Counted from the first letter of the stretch, positions 17,001 through 27,012 are shown. The stretch is 64,000 bases of DNA from Streptococcus oralis (GCF_001983955.1 NZ_CP019562.1:1426001-1490000), one strand, 5' to 3'. Notes: generated by a model not told the origin, from the letters alone. Numbers and translations are program-made.

Positions 17001-19557
17001 GGATTTGTGCATCCTGATCTACTAGACCTGCAAGACCACCCACTGTCTGATCTGAACTATTTGTGTTGGACGAAATGGCTACTGTCGCTTTTGACTTAGT
17101 AAGTAAAGCCTTGTCACCTGTCAAATGACCGACCAGACCACCGATATTATAGGCAGCAGTCGTCTCATACGTGTTGATAATTCTTCCCTTGAAACTGCTC
17201 TCTGTGATGCTTGATTGATCAGCCTTAGCCAGCAAACCACCGATACCACGTTCACCTGCTAGAACACCATCGACATGAACTTGTTTAATCTTTGTGCCAT
17301 TCCGAGCTTCATAGGCCAGTGAACCGATGTCATCTTTCCCTGAAATGGAGACATTTTTTAGGCTCAGCTTTTCTACTGTGGCGCCATTCAAAGTTTCAAA
17401 CAGTGGTTTTTTCAAGTTGTAAATAGCATACTGCTTGCCATCTTTTTCACCGATCAACTGACCAGTAAAGATGCCCTTGATGTAGGATTTAGCTTCAGGC
17501 TCCAACTCCACTTCGTTGGCATTCAAACTAGCTGCTAAATGATAGGTTCCAGAGAGATTCTGGTTGATAGCTTTGACTAGGTTGCTAAAGGAAGTAAAGG
17601 TTGTCGTTTCCTCTCTAGCTTTCTTAGCTAGGTAGAAGGTGAAATTATCAACATATTTATTTTCTAGCTCTTGCTGGAGTTTCTCAGCCTTGGCTGTGAT
17701 TTTATAAACTGGCTGACCATCTTTCGTTTCTGCCGTTATTGAAGTGACTGGTAGATAGACATCTTTAAACGACGAAGATTTAACCTTGACAAAGTAAGTG
17801 TCTGGATTACTTGGGACACCGTCTAAAGAAACGTGTTGTTTGTAAGTACCATTGGTCTGACTATACAACTCCAGATCCGAAACGTTTCTTAGCTCAAGCG
17901 TCTTCTCTGGGTCTTTTTCTTTTGGTTTTTCTGTCGGAGTTTCCGGTTTTACTTGCTCGGTATTGCCAGTATATTCTGGAAGAGGAGCGACTTGTTCCGG
18001 TTCAACGATGGCTCCTGCTTGCTCACCTTTATATTCTGGTAAGGAAGATTGAGTCTCAGGTTCAACAATGGCACCTGATTGAGTGCCTGTATACTCTGGT
18101 TTTTCAGCTGTTTCAGGAGCTACAATCGCTCCAGCTTGAGTTCCTGTATACTCTTGTGTCGATGGTACCTTTTCAGGCTCTACGATTGCTCCAGACTGCT
18201 CACCTGTATAGGCTGGTTTGTCAGTCGTTTCTGGTTCCACCAAAGCCCCAGACTGGACACCCCCAACCTCTGGCTCAACTTTTTCCGGTTCAACGATGGC
18301 ACCAGCTTGAGTTCCCTGATACTCAGGTAGTGGAGCGACTTGCTCGGGTTCAACGACTGCTCTTGCTTGGGTGCCTGTATATTCTGGTCTTTCAGCTGTT
18401 TCTGGGGCTACAACCGCTCCCGCTTGCTCGCCTGTATATTCTGGTAATGGAGCCTGAGTCTCAGGCTCTCCTTTTCTTGCAGACTGAGGTGCTTCACTCG
18501 GAGCAACTGCCTTCTTAGTCCCTTTCTCTACTATACGTGGCAATGCTTCTTCTACTTTAGTTGAGAGAACTTCCCTAGAAATTTCTTGGTTTTCAACCGT
18601 GAAAATGCGAACAAGCTCAATCTTCTTCCCAGCACGACCTTCTTGTTTGACATGGATGGTTCCCTCTGCTAGATCTGGATTTTCTTGAACCACTTCTGGA
18701 ACATCTAGTTTAGTTTCAATTTCTTGCTCTTTGTATCGGAGTTCTGGTTTGTTCACGCGACCAGCCAAGACTTCATCCTGAGGATCCACACTCGCAAGAC
18801 CAGACGGATTTTGATTGGATGAATCTTGAGAAGGGATTGGTTTTTCAGCAGGGAGTGTAGGAGATGGAGCTTTCTGCTCATCTCCTGCCCTTTGCCCACC
18901 TTCGTTTGCTTGGAAATGAGGTTGAACAGTATAGTCAAGTTTCTGATCCCTAGCAGCAGTTTCTAGCAGACTAGCGTCCTTGTCTTGCTTAATATAGCCT
19001 AGGTAGGTATAACCCGATAAGGCGCGTGGCAAGGGCAGACTATCTCCTTGGGATAATTGGTATTCCTGATTATACTGGAGTAAAAGTTGATTTTCGATAG
19101 CCTGAACTGAAGAAGCCAAACCACTGCTCATCCCCGTTACCAAAATCACATTCAAGAGAGCTTTCTTTTTGCCTTTCTTTTTCGATACAACAAAAATAAG
19201 AAGGCCAATCGAAGCCAAGGCTCCACCAGTTAAAACACTAGTAAGGCTATTCTGCCCACCTGTATTGGGCAACTGACCTAGTTGGGCTTTCTCATCCATA
19301 CGGTAGACTAGATAATAGGTGCTCTCACTATCTTCCGCAATTTTAGGAATGTCCTTTACAATCAAGTCCTTCTCTTGACTACTTAGCTCTGTATCCGTCA
19401 CATATTTGTAGTGAACAGCTGCATTTTCTTGAGCAAATACGGTTCCACTACTCGCAATGGACACAAAAAATAGGCTTGAAATCGAAGCTGATACAAGTCC
19501 AATTGCTAATTTTCGTAAGGAGAAACGATGCTGCTTCTCTCCAAAAAACTTTTTCAT
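14050..19557 (-). CDS. iga: IgA1-specific zinc metalloprotease (M26), ZmpA
   Basis: A 1835-aa cell-wall metalloprotease that cuts human IgA1 in its hinge. The N-terminus has a YSIRK-like signal (HRFSLRKLAIGLVS) and an LPNTG sortase motif at about residue 96 followed by two hydrophobic segments: the N-terminal LPxTG layout of streptococcal M26 proteases. A G5-like region, then eight full copies plus a partial of a 20-aa Pro/Glu repeat (EYTGTQAGAIVEPE), GLUG motifs, and the catalytic YTHEMTHDSD (HExxH at about 1478) with Glu in LGPEFFAKG follow. From memory the C-terminal two-thirds match pneumococcal Iga almost throughout. ATG 19557 follows GAGAGGA; the in-frame TTG at 19572 overlaps that site. 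Confidence 0.93.
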   Translation of the reverse strand: MKKFFGEKQHRFSLRKLAIGLVSASISSLFFVSIASSGTVFAQENAAVHYKYVTDTELSSQEKDLIVKDIPKIAEDSESTYYLVYRMDEKAQLGQLPNTGGQNSLTSVLTGGALASIGLLIFVVSKKKGKKKALLNVILVTGMSSGLASSVQAIENQLLLQYNQEYQLSQGDSLPLPRALSGYTYLGYIKQDKDASLLETAARDQKLDYTVQPHFQANEGGQRAGDEQKAPSPTLPAEKPIPSQDSSNQNPSGLASVDPQDEVLAGRVNKPELRYKEQEIETKLDVPEVVQENPDLAEGTIHVKQEGRAGKKIELVRIFTVENQEISREVLSTKVEEALPRIVEKGTKKAVAPSEAPQSARKGEPETQAPLPEYTGEQAGAVVAPETAERPEYTGTQARAVVEPEQVAPLPEYQGTQAGAIVEPEKVEPEVGGVQSGALVEPETTDKPAYTGEQSGAIVEPEKVPSTQEYTGTQAGAIVAPETAEKPEYTGTQSGAIVEPETQSSLPEYKGEQAGAIVEPEQVAPLPEYTGNTEQVKPETPTEKPKEKDPEKTLELRNVSDLELYSQTNGTYKQHVSLDGVPSNPDTYFVKVKSSSFKDVYLPVTSITAETKDGQPVYKITAKAEKLQQELENKYVDNFTFYLAKKAREETTTFTSFSNLVKAINQNLSGTYHLAASLNANEVELEPEAKSYIKGIFTGQLIGEKDGKQYAIYNLKKPLFETLNGATVEKLSLKNVSISGKDDIGSLAYEARNGTKIKQVHVDGVLAGERGIGGLLAKADQSSITESSFKGRIINTYETTAAYNIGGLVGHLTGDKALLTKSKATVAISSNTNSSDQTVGGLAGLVDQDAQIQDSYAEGDINNAKHFGRVAGVAGYLWDRKTNEEQHAGRLTNVLSDVNVTNGNAITGYHYNEMKVKDTFSSKANRVYNVTLVKDEVVSKESFEERGTMLDASQIESKKVAINPLTLPTVEPLSTSGKKDSDFSKVAHYQAKRALAYKNIEKLLPFYNKATIVKYGNLVNENSLLYQKELLSAVMMKDDQVITDIISNKQTANKLLLHYKDHSSEKLNLQYQADFAKLAEYSLGNTGLLYTPNQFLYDQSSIIKQVLHDLQKVDYRSETIRKTLGISPKVEQTELYLEDQFAKTKEHLEDSLKKLLSADAGLAGDNSVTKGYLVDKIKRNKEALLLGLTYLERWYNFSYGQVNVKDLVLYHLDFFGKGNASPLDTLIELGKSGFNNLLAKNNVDTYGISLASQHGTTDLFSTLEHYRKVFLPEKSNNDWFKSETKAYIVEEKSTIKEVKAKQGLVGTKYSIGVYDRITSATWKYRNMVLPLLTLPEKSVFVISTMSSLGFGAYDRYRNSEHKAGKNLNDFVEENARETAKRQRDHYDYWYRILDEQSREKLYRTILIYDAYKFGDDTTSGKATLEAKFDSSNPAMKNFFGPVGNKVVHNQHGAYATGDGVYYMSYRMLDKDGAITYTHEMTHDSDQDIYLGGYGRRSGLGPEFFAKGLLQAPDQPSDATITINSILKHSKSDSTEGSRLQVLDPTERFQNAADLQNYVHNMFDIIYMLEYLEGQSIVNKLNVYQKMAALRKIENKYVKDPADGNEVYATNVVKELTEAEAQNLNSFESLIDHNILSSREYQTGDYERNGYYTIKLFAPIFSALSSEKGTPGDLMGRRIAYELLAAKGFKDGMVPYISNQYEEAAKQKGKTINLYGKERGLVTDDLVLDKVFEGKYASWAAFKKAMYKERVDQFENLKQVTFKDPTKPWPSYATKTINRVSELQALMDQAVLQDAVAPRWSDYKPEIDSAVHKLKRAIFKAYLDQTNDFRTSIFKK
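17960..18460 (-). repeat. Pro/Glu-rich 20-aa repeats in iga
   Basis: Eight full and one partial coding repeat of the form PEYTG-x-QxGAIVxPE. Unit sequences differ at the DNA level. The plus strand also stays open across it, which is an artefact of the repeat. Confidence 0.85.
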
Positions 19558-19730
19558 TCTAAATCCTCTCAACTTTTACCTTCTATCAAAAAAATAACTA
19601 GCATTATATTTTGATATAGGTATTTCACATCCACCATTATACTATAAAAATACTTCCTTGTCTCAAATAAATACTTTGAATTTTATGAATGTAAAAGCTT
19701 ATTTATCCTGTCAAATTTACCCCTGGTTGA

Positions 19731-19762
19731 TGACAAAAAAAGAAGGCTAAGCGCCTTCTCTT
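19731..19762 (-). terminator. terminator after the second small membrane protein gene
   Basis: On the minus strand GAAGGCG-CTTA... GCCTTC forms a short stem followed by T7. Confidence 0.7.
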
Positions 19763-19790
19763 ATTTGAAAATATTCCTAACAAAAAGTCA

Positions 19791-20171
19791 TTATTCTTGA
19801 ATCTCGAACTTTTTCAAAAGTCCAAAATAGAGGGATCCACCAATGATTGTCAGAATTCCTCCTACCCAGCCCAAGAATGGGATCAATCCAACAGAACCAC
19901 CTACGATAAACAAAACAGACGGTGCTGGCGTCACACGTTCATCGTCCTTGTAATAGACAATAGACACAATTCCTAAAACCAAGACAGCAATTTTTACCAA
20001 TGCCAAAATGATTGAAAAAATCGTCAATATACCAACTGTTGCATCAGAGTCCTCCGTCGCCGCAGCAGCCCCGACAGCTATCATAAACATAACAAGAGGT
20101 GCCAACAGCAAAACGATACCTGAAATAAGACCAAAAATCGCATTTACGCGAGCAAGTGTTTTTGTTTTCAT
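19791..20171 (-). CDS. small four-helix membrane protein (DUF4064-like)
   Basis: A 126-aa protein with about four hydrophobic helices and a KDDERVTPAPS loop between the third and fourth, paralogous to the protein at 13518-13898 and of identical length. It lies between the ZmpB-like gene (20403-26828) and iga, so each of two protease genes is followed by one such gene. Function unknown; a role in membrane handling of the large proteases is possible but only suggested by this pairing. Confidence 0.7.
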   Translation of the reverse strand: MKTKTLARVNAIFGLISGIVLLLAPLVMFMIAVGAAAATEDSDATVGILTIFSIILALVKIAVLVLGIVSIVYYKDDERVTPAPSVLFIVGGSVGLIPFLGWVGGILTIIGGSLYFGLLKKFEIQE

Positions 20172-20365
20172 CCGAATCTCCTTAAAAAATTTTTACAACT
20201 ATCATTTTATCATATTTTCATGAAAAACAAAAGAAATTTCAAAACGAGTATACTAGATGGTGAATGATTTCCAATTTCTATCCAGACATTTAGAGTAAGA
20301 ACTCTGTCATGTATCAATTTGTTTGTAAATTCATTCGTTTTTTGTAGTAAACAAGACGTTTCCCT

Positions 20366-20397
20366 AAAAAAAGAAGATCACTTGGATCTTCTTTTTT
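20366..20397. terminator. terminator of the second M26 protease gene
   Basis: AAAAAAAGAAGATC-ACTTG-GATCTTCTTTTTT, strong on both strands. Confidence 0.85.
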
Positions 20398-20402
20398 CGT
20401 GT

Positions 20403-23400
20403 CTATCTTTCAAAGATAGACTGTCTGAAGTCGTCTGTAGCACGTAGATAAGCGTTGAAAATACGATACTTGAGTTGGGCGACACTGCTCTTAGAGCTGT
20501 CTGATAAGGCACGATCAATGTTCTTAGCTGAGGCATCCGCTAGTACTGCTAAGTACATATAATCTTGCAATTCCTCATAAGAAGAAATCGTAATCTGTCG
20601 TTTGCTATCTAGTTTTCCTGCTTCAAACTCGATGGTGATAGGGCGAAGGAAGTTTTGAGCCTTGTTGTATCGCTCATTTAGCATAGCTTTCTTCAAATCC
20701 TTCCATGATTCATACTGACTACCGTAGAGGTTTTTAAGGATCCGATCATCTCCAACTACTCCGACATCTCCTCTGTTCCAGATTGAGTAGGTCTTGTCTC
20801 CTTCTTTGAGAGCTTGGCCAGCGTATTGGCCAGAGACATATGGGACGAATCCTTGCTGGTAACCTTTGTCTCCGAGCAATTCATAGGCTCTACGGCAGAA
20901 CATAAGCCCACCAGGTGCACCAGTTGGATTGTCCAGAGCTGCATAGAAGGAAGCAAACATATTGATGACATAGTAGCCATTTCGTCCAAAGCTAGCTCTA
21001 TCCCAACCATCGCGACGACCAATGATATTATGATCAACCAGAGCATCAACAGATTTTAGTTTGGCAGCTTCTTCGGCAGTTATAGGGACAATTCGATCAT
21101 CAGCGTGAGCTTGTTTACCATAAGAAGTTTTTTCAAAGTTATAATTTTCAGCCTTGCGGTACCATTTCATTTTCTGTTGATCAGTTAGAACACCAGTAAC
21201 AATATCCCCTTCTACATAATCCAGAAGGTTCAGTACGTCAAAGACTCCATGCATGTAGTCGCGAAGAGCATCTGCTGAGGAGAATCGGGCAACAGGATCA
21301 TAGGTATGGTAACGTGTGGTCGAATCTTTATCTCCTTGATAGAAGCTATTAAGTACGAGACCTTTTTCGCTAACATTGGTTACAGATTCTAACATCCCTG
21401 TAGCAAAGCTCTCAGGTCCTTCACCCTCACGACGACCATGTCCTTCAAAATAGATAGAACCATCCGAGTTGTGGGTCATTTCATGGGTATAGACCATGGT
21501 TCCAGAAGCTCCCAGCATCTGGTCATAGACGTAGAAGACTTCATAACCATTGGCAAAGGCCCCTAGTCCATTGTCTCCGTGATACTTGCCAGCAGGGCCA
21601 AAGAAATTGTACATAGCAACAGAGGTCTTATCATTACGCGGAGCCCAATATTGCTGGCCTTTATCATTATAAAGAAAGAAACCGTCTGTAACAATCACCC
21701 GTCTGAATAGAGTGTCTTTCCTGTTTGGACTTAAAATGTTGTACCACATGTCATAGTGGTTTCGTTGCCATTCAGCTGATTGATCCACAAGTTTTTCAAC
21801 GTGTCGATGGAGTTCCTCGCCTGAGAGAATTCTGCCACCTTCTTTCCTGTAGCCTCCAAAGCTACCAAAGGCAATAGTCGACATATTGCTGATGATATAG
21901 ACATCTCTTTCAGGTAAGGTCAGAAGTTGGAGGACCATTTGCTTGAAGCCCCAATCTCCCTGAGTCAGTCTATCGTAGACCTTAATTGTATACTTACTCT
22001 TACGATCCGCATTGTCTTGCTTAGCCTGAATTTCTGGCAGACTTGAACGAGCCTCTACGATATAAGCCTTAGTATTTTCCTTGAACCACTCACTGTTGGT
22101 TTTATTTGGCAAGAAGAGTTCACGCAGACTCTCTAAGTAAGCAAAGAGGTCCCCTTTGCCTTTTTCCTTGGCTAGGGATTGTCGGTAAGCATTGAAGTTG
22201 TTTTGCGCTCGAAGATTGCCCATTCCAGAGTTCCCGAGAGCGATGATAGTATCCAGTGTCGAAGCTGATTGATTGCCAAAGAAATCAAACTTATAGGCAT
22301 TAAGATCCTTGGTATTGAACGTTCCATAGTTGACATTGTACCAGCGGTTGAGATAGGTCAGACCAAGCATGAAGGCCTCTTTGTTCTGCAGAATCTTTTG
22401 GCTAATCGCATCCGCTACGGCAGGGCCTAGGGTGTTAATCGACTTGTCAACTGAAAGCACCTTGAGGAGCTCCTGACCTAATTCAGCCTTGGTTTGTTCA
22501 AAGGCTTTTTCCAGATAAAGATCATCTAAGGAAGCTGTTTCACCAATTCCCAGTACCTTACGCACTGCAGTTGAGTCATAAGTCACAGCTTTGAGTTCAT
22601 CCAAGACACTCTCTTTAATGGACTGGTAGTCAGATAAGAAGGCCTCTGGTGTATAGAGTAAATTCTTATCAGCGATGCTATATTCTGCAATCTGGCCATT
22701 GGCAAAATCACCCTTGTAGGTCAGATCAAGATAAGAGATTGTCTTATCTGCATAATGCAGCATCAGTCTATTGATTTCACCCTTATGGCTGTTGACATCC
22801 GTTATCAGCGTCTCATCTTTCATCGGAACCACATCTAGCAGGGCTACTTTGTTGAGTTTATCATCTTCATCTAATTGGTTGGCTGTATGAACGATGAAGT
22901 CTTTGTTGTAGAATTGTAATAGTTTTTCTACATTTTCGTAGGCTTGCTTTCTGGACTCCTGAGCTCCCCTCACTCGACTATAGTCTGTCTGATGCTGGTA
23001 AGATTGCTGCAATGGATCTTGGTCCGTCAAGTTCGAAGTGATTCCAAAAGACTGACGTTTGGCTTGCGCATCGGCCTCTGAAATAGAACGGACAAAACGT
23101 TCATCTTTTCGATTTGCTGTAGTTCCTTCAAGAACATAAGAGTCCCGAACAGAAGCCTCAGGATAGGGATCTCCTGTCATCGCATGACCATTTTGAACCT
23201 TGACACTGGTCAAAACATTTCGGACCTGTCCATTGTTCCAAGTAGATCCGATCGCTCCACCGACTTGGCCAGAATGACCTCCATTCTGGATAGAACCACT
23301 CACATAAGAAGTTTCTAATCTAGCTCCATTTTGCAAGCGACCAATCAAGCCTCCAACACGCTGGTCTCCATTTCGACCTGTTACTTGGATAGATACATCT

Positions 23401-26400
23401 GCTTGGCTCTTCTGCGCCAGTGATTGGTTGCCGTGGAAACTACCGACCAGGCCACCAACATTGTACTCCTGCCCTCCTTCTTGGGTGCTGGTGATGGACC
23501 CTTTAAAGGCAACATTGGTTAGTTTTGTGTTTTGGGCAACTCCTACGAGTCCACCGATATGCTTGTTCCCAGATAGACTACCACTTACAGAAACATCCGT
23601 AATCGTTGCATTCTGAGCATTGCTAGCCAAGGCCCCGATAGAGTCCTTACCTGTAACCGCAGCCGATTTCAAGGTCAGTTGCTGGATGGTGGCATTTTTC
23701 AAGGTTGCAAAGAGTGGTTTTGCCAAGTTGTAGATGGTATAATCTTTGCCATCCACTCGGCTAGTTAGGCTACCTGAAAATTCTTCTGGAACATAGCTTG
23801 TCGCAGACTGTTCCAACTGGAATTCATCTGCTGAAACATCCGCTCCTAATGTGAAGTTTCCAGTCGGGTTTGACTTCATGGCCTCTACGAGCGCTTTGAA
23901 GGACGTATAGACACCTTCTTGGCTAAGAGGCGTTTTCGGCAGTTCAAAAGAGTAATCTGGACGATAATGGTCCCCTTCTCCCTCGACGAGCTGATTAGCT
24001 GATACCGTTACGGAGTAGGCATTTCCCTTATCTGTAATCTTAGAAACGGGTAAGAGCATATCCTTGAACTTGTCTGACTGAATGCGGACATAGTAGTTGT
24101 CCAAATCAGACGGCACTTCCGACAGAGATAGGTAACGTCGGTAGTGACTGCCATCTTTACCGTACAGTTCGATGCGGTCGATGTCTTTGATTTCAACCTT
24201 CTTATAATCTAGCTGAACTAGGCGTTGATCCTCTATACTAGTTTGTTCCCCTTGACCCAGATCATATTTCATGACAGTTTTGAGGGTATAAGGAGTATAG
24301 TAGTCCAAGTCATCAAGTGTCAATTTTTGAGCGAGGTCCACAAGGTCGACTTCCTTGATCAGCGTTTCGCCCTTGTATAGCTGCACTTTGGCTGATTGAT
24401 AGCTAGCTGTAGCATCCGTCAAATGATAGCTAAGAGAAACTTGGCGTTTGTCTTCTTCCTTCTCGACACGGACTAGAGAGAGGGTTGGTTTTCTCTTGAC
24501 ACCATCCAGAGCTTGACGAGCTGCCTCGAGATCCGTCCGAACTTGATCGACCAAGGCTTGATTGGCGAAAGGATTGTCCAAAACGAGCTTGGCCTGATCT
24601 AGAGCACGACGATAGCGGAGTTTGGCTTGTTCATCAGCATACTGGTAAGCAACTGTAGACTGAGTCACATCCTTCATGTCAAATTCAACTCCAAGAGTTT
24701 TCTTATCAACAGGTTGGCCGTCTAGATTATTCTTAGCAGTTTCAAGGGCTTTTTTCAAAGAATCAACCTGTTCTTGACTGGCATGAGATGTCTCAAAGAG
24801 AGCTTGGGCATTTGCAACTGCCTGTTTATAAGACTCTTGATCTGCAGTGGTATCATTGAAATACTGATGCGTTTTCTGAATGCTATCGGCCTCTTCCACT
24901 AATTGGTGTAAGGGTTCGAGGTCGAGAGTTCCTTTTTCTGGTTCCACAGGAGCGTGATCCGCATTTGTAGAAATTGGTTTTATACCGACTTTGATAATCT
25001 GAGGAACTGCTTCTTTTGTGACAGTGTTAGAGATTTCCTCTGTATTTTCGACTTTTCCATCTACTAAATACTGACGAGTCACAATCGTACGCACGCCATC
25101 TTGACCTGCTTGACTAACTTCTCTTTGCCCCAATGGCAGGTCTGCACTTTCCACTTCCTTGGTTGGATAGGGTTCGGCCACTGTTGTGGTAACGTCCTTT
25201 TCTTCGACGTTTAAGCTTGGAACTTCATTTACAGGAGCGTCTGTTGGTTTCTCGCTAACAGGGCCTGTTCCAACTGTTACGATCTCTGATACCGCTGGAG
25301 TCGTCACTTCGTTGGAGATTTCCTGGCTTCTCTCTACTTTGCCATCTACTATGTACTGACGGGTGACGATTGTGCGCACTCCATCTTGACCAGCTTGGGT
25401 TATCTTGGTCTGGCCAACTGGTAAGCTATCACTCTCTACTCGTTCTCGAGTGTAGGGTTCTGCTACCGTCGTGGTAACATCTTTTTCTTCAACGTTTAAG
25501 CTTAGAACTTCATTTATTGGGGCGTCTGTTGGTTTCTCGCTAACAGGGCCTGTTCCAACTGTTACGATTTCTGATACTGCTGGAGTTGTCACTTCGTTAG
25601 AGAGTTCCTGGCTTCTCTCTACTTTTCCATCTACCATGTACTGACGGGTAACGATTGTACGCACGCCATCTTGACCAGCTTGGGTTATCTTGGTCTGGCC
25701 AACTGGCAAGCTATCACTCTCAACTCGTTCTCGAGTGTAGGGTTCTGCTACCGTCGTAGTAACATCCTTTTCCTCAACGTTTAAGCTTGGAACTTCATTT
25801 ACAGGAGCGTCTGTTGGTTTTTCACTAACGGACTCCCCTGGGCTTGGTTTTGTAGGAGAAAGGACCTTGCTTCCGACTTTTCTAATCTCAGAAGTCGGCT
25901 CAGTCGTTACCTGATTGGAAACCTCCTCTGTATGGATCACCTGACCATTTAAAATGTAGCTGCGGGTCACGATGGTACGACTACCATTTTTCCCTGCCTG
26001 AATCACCTCAGTTTGACCTTGCGGCAAATCAGCTGCCTCTACTTCCTCCACTTGGAAAGGAATGATCTCTGTACGACTCGTATCTTTACTTTCAACCTTT
26101 AACTCTGGTTGTTCAAATACAGGAGCATCACTTGGTTTCTGAGCACGGTACTCTTCCTGCGCTTGGCTTCCGTTTGAAGTTTGAACTGGAGTATCAATAG
26201 GAGCCGAATGATTCAACTCTTTCTTGCCATCAACTGGAGAGTTTACTTCTTTTTGAGATTTCAAATACCCTACATATTGGTAGCCTTCAATCGTAAGTGG
26301 GGATTGCAATGTTTCCCCGACCTGTACAGTCAATTCCTGATTATAGTCTGCCAGCATTTGATTTGTTAAAGCCAAGGAAGTTGGCGCAATTAGCTGACTT

Positions 26401-26828
26401 CCTAGACTGGTCAAGAGCATGAAAGAAGCGAGTTTCTTGCGATCATCTCTGCCCAGTTTAATCGCTACGACCAGTAGCACTATGCCTGCCCCCGCTGCAA
26501 TTGAGCTAATGAGTTGGCTGTGACCAGTTGCAGGCAACTGTCTCGTTGGACGGTAAATCAAATAGTATGTATCATCTGTTTCCTCAGCAAACTGTGGCAA
26601 TTCTTTGACTACCAACTGCTTTTCTTGGTCCGTGAGTTCACTCTCTGTCACGTACTTATAGTGAATCTGTTTTGTGACGGATGGCGTCTGTTCACTAGCT
26701 GCTACACTAGCAAGGGAACCTCCTCCACTAAAAAGGTAGAAAACCCCTACCAGAGCAGAAACTAGACCAACCGAAACTTTTCTAAATGAAAAACGCTGGT
26801 GCTTTTCTCCTAAATAATTTCTTTTCAT
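20403..26828 (-). CDS. ZmpB-like M26 zinc metalloprotease (second of three)
   Basis: A 2141-aa surface protease. N-terminus: YSIRK-like signal (QRFSFRKVSVGLVSA) and LPATG at about residue 98 followed by membrane segments. Then four G5 domains (each with QAGxxGxRTIVTR), three of them nearly identical at the DNA level, a FIVAR-like helical pair (about 24500-24930), GLUG motifs (VGGLVG, VGGLIG), and catalytic YTHEMTHNSD (HExxH about residue 1782) with Glu in EGPESFATG. ATG 26828 is chosen because a promoter with its -10 at 26866-26871 excludes longer starts, and AAGGAAAG lies 7 nt upstream. The substrate is unknown; it is less similar to Iga than to ZmpB/ZmpD-type paralogues. Confidence 0.85.
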   Translation of the reverse strand: MKRNYLGEKHQRFSFRKVSVGLVSALVGVFYLFSGGGSLASVAASEQTPSVTKQIHYKYVTESELTDQEKQLVVKELPQFAEETDDTYYLIYRPTRQLPATGHSQLISSIAAGAGIVLLVVAIKLGRDDRKKLASFMLLTSLGSQLIAPTSLALTNQMLADYNQELTVQVGETLQSPLTIEGYQYVGYLKSQKEVNSPVDGKKELNHSAPIDTPVQTSNGSQAQEEYRAQKPSDAPVFEQPELKVESKDTSRTEIIPFQVEEVEAADLPQGQTEVIQAGKNGSRTIVTRSYILNGQVIHTEEVSNQVTTEPTSEIRKVGSKVLSPTKPSPGESVSEKPTDAPVNEVPSLNVEEKDVTTTVAEPYTRERVESDSLPVGQTKITQAGQDGVRTIVTRQYMVDGKVERSQELSNEVTTPAVSEIVTVGTGPVSEKPTDAPINEVLSLNVEEKDVTTTVAEPYTRERVESDSLPVGQTKITQAGQDGVRTIVTRQYIVDGKVERSQEISNEVTTPAVSEIVTVGTGPVSEKPTDAPVNEVPSLNVEEKDVTTTVAEPYPTKEVESADLPLGQREVSQAGQDGVRTIVTRQYLVDGKVENTEEISNTVTKEAVPQIIKVGIKPISTNADHAPVEPEKGTLDLEPLHQLVEEADSIQKTHQYFNDTTADQESYKQAVANAQALFETSHASQEQVDSLKKALETAKNNLDGQPVDKKTLGVEFDMKDVTQSTVAYQYADEQAKLRYRRALDQAKLVLDNPFANQALVDQVRTDLEAARQALDGVKRKPTLSLVRVEKEEDKRQVSLSYHLTDATASYQSAKVQLYKGETLIKEVDLVDLAQKLTLDDLDYYTPYTLKTVMKYDLGQGEQTSIEDQRLVQLDYKKVEIKDIDRIELYGKDGSHYRRYLSLSEVPSDLDNYYVRIQSDKFKDMLLPVSKITDKGNAYSVTVSANQLVEGEGDHYRPDYSFELPKTPLSQEGVYTSFKALVEAMKSNPTGNFTLGADVSADEFQLEQSATSYVPEEFSGSLTSRVDGKDYTIYNLAKPLFATLKNATIQQLTLKSAAVTGKDSIGALASNAQNATITDVSVSGSLSGNKHIGGLVGVAQNTKLTNVAFKGSITSTQEGGQEYNVGGLVGSFHGNQSLAQKSQADVSIQVTGRNGDQRVGGLIGRLQNGARLETSYVSGSIQNGGHSGQVGGAIGSTWNNGQVRNVLTSVKVQNGHAMTGDPYPEASVRDSYVLEGTTANRKDERFVRSISEADAQAKRQSFGITSNLTDQDPLQQSYQHQTDYSRVRGAQESRKQAYENVEKLLQFYNKDFIVHTANQLDEDDKLNKVALLDVVPMKDETLITDVNSHKGEINRLMLHYADKTISYLDLTYKGDFANGQIAEYSIADKNLLYTPEAFLSDYQSIKESVLDELKAVTYDSTAVRKVLGIGETASLDDLYLEKAFEQTKAELGQELLKVLSVDKSINTLGPAVADAISQKILQNKEAFMLGLTYLNRWYNVNYGTFNTKDLNAYKFDFFGNQSASTLDTIIALGNSGMGNLRAQNNFNAYRQSLAKEKGKGDLFAYLESLRELFLPNKTNSEWFKENTKAYIVEARSSLPEIQAKQDNADRKSKYTIKVYDRLTQGDWGFKQMVLQLLTLPERDVYIISNMSTIAFGSFGGYRKEGGRILSGEELHRHVEKLVDQSAEWQRNHYDMWYNILSPNRKDTLFRRVIVTDGFFLYNDKGQQYWAPRNDKTSVAMYNFFGPAGKYHGDNGLGAFANGYEVFYVYDQMLGASGTMVYTHEMTHNSDGSIYFEGHGRREGEGPESFATGMLESVTNVSEKGLVLNSFYQGDKDSTTRYHTYDPVARFSSADALRDYMHGVFDVLNLLDYVEGDIVTGVLTDQQKMKWYRKAENYNFEKTSYGKQAHADDRIVPITAEEAAKLKSVDALVDHNIIGRRDGWDRASFGRNGYYVINMFASFYAALDNPTGAPGGLMFCRRAYELLGDKGYQQGFVPYVSGQYAGQALKEGDKTYSIWNRGDVGVVGDDRILKNLYGSQYESWKDLKKAMLNERYNKAQNFLRPITIEFEAGKLDSKRQITISSYEELQDYMYLAVLADASAKNIDRALSDSSKSSVAQLKYRIFNAYLRATDDFRQSIFER

Positions 26829-26865
26829 TCCTAATCTTTCCTTTATCATGATTTGAATCCCCTCT

Positions 26866-26894
26866 ATTCTACCGAAATTTACTAGATTATTCAA
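26866..26894 (-). promoter_or_regulatory. promoter of the second M26 protease gene
   Basis: TTGAAT (26889-26894), 17 bp, TAGAAT (26866-26871) on the minus strand. The surrounding 40 bp closely match the promoter of the third protease gene at 35251-35279. Confidence 0.7.
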
Positions 26895-27012
26895 TTTATT
26901 TGCTAGAAATAGTAACAACCAAACAATACTAATCTTTTCAGTTCATTTGCGATTTAAAAATCCTTATCTTGTCAGATCTTGAATGCGCAAATAATATCAT
27001 GGAGAATCACAG

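Noticed and set aside
17811..18518. 235-codon plus-strand frame opposite iga
   Set aside because: Antisense to the Pro/Glu repeats of iga; low-complexity Leu-rich translation.
26829..26918. N-terminal extension of the second protease starting MLLFLANKLNN
   Set aside because: It begins upstream of the predicted promoter and the conserved N-terminus of the paralogues starts at the Met encoded at 26828.
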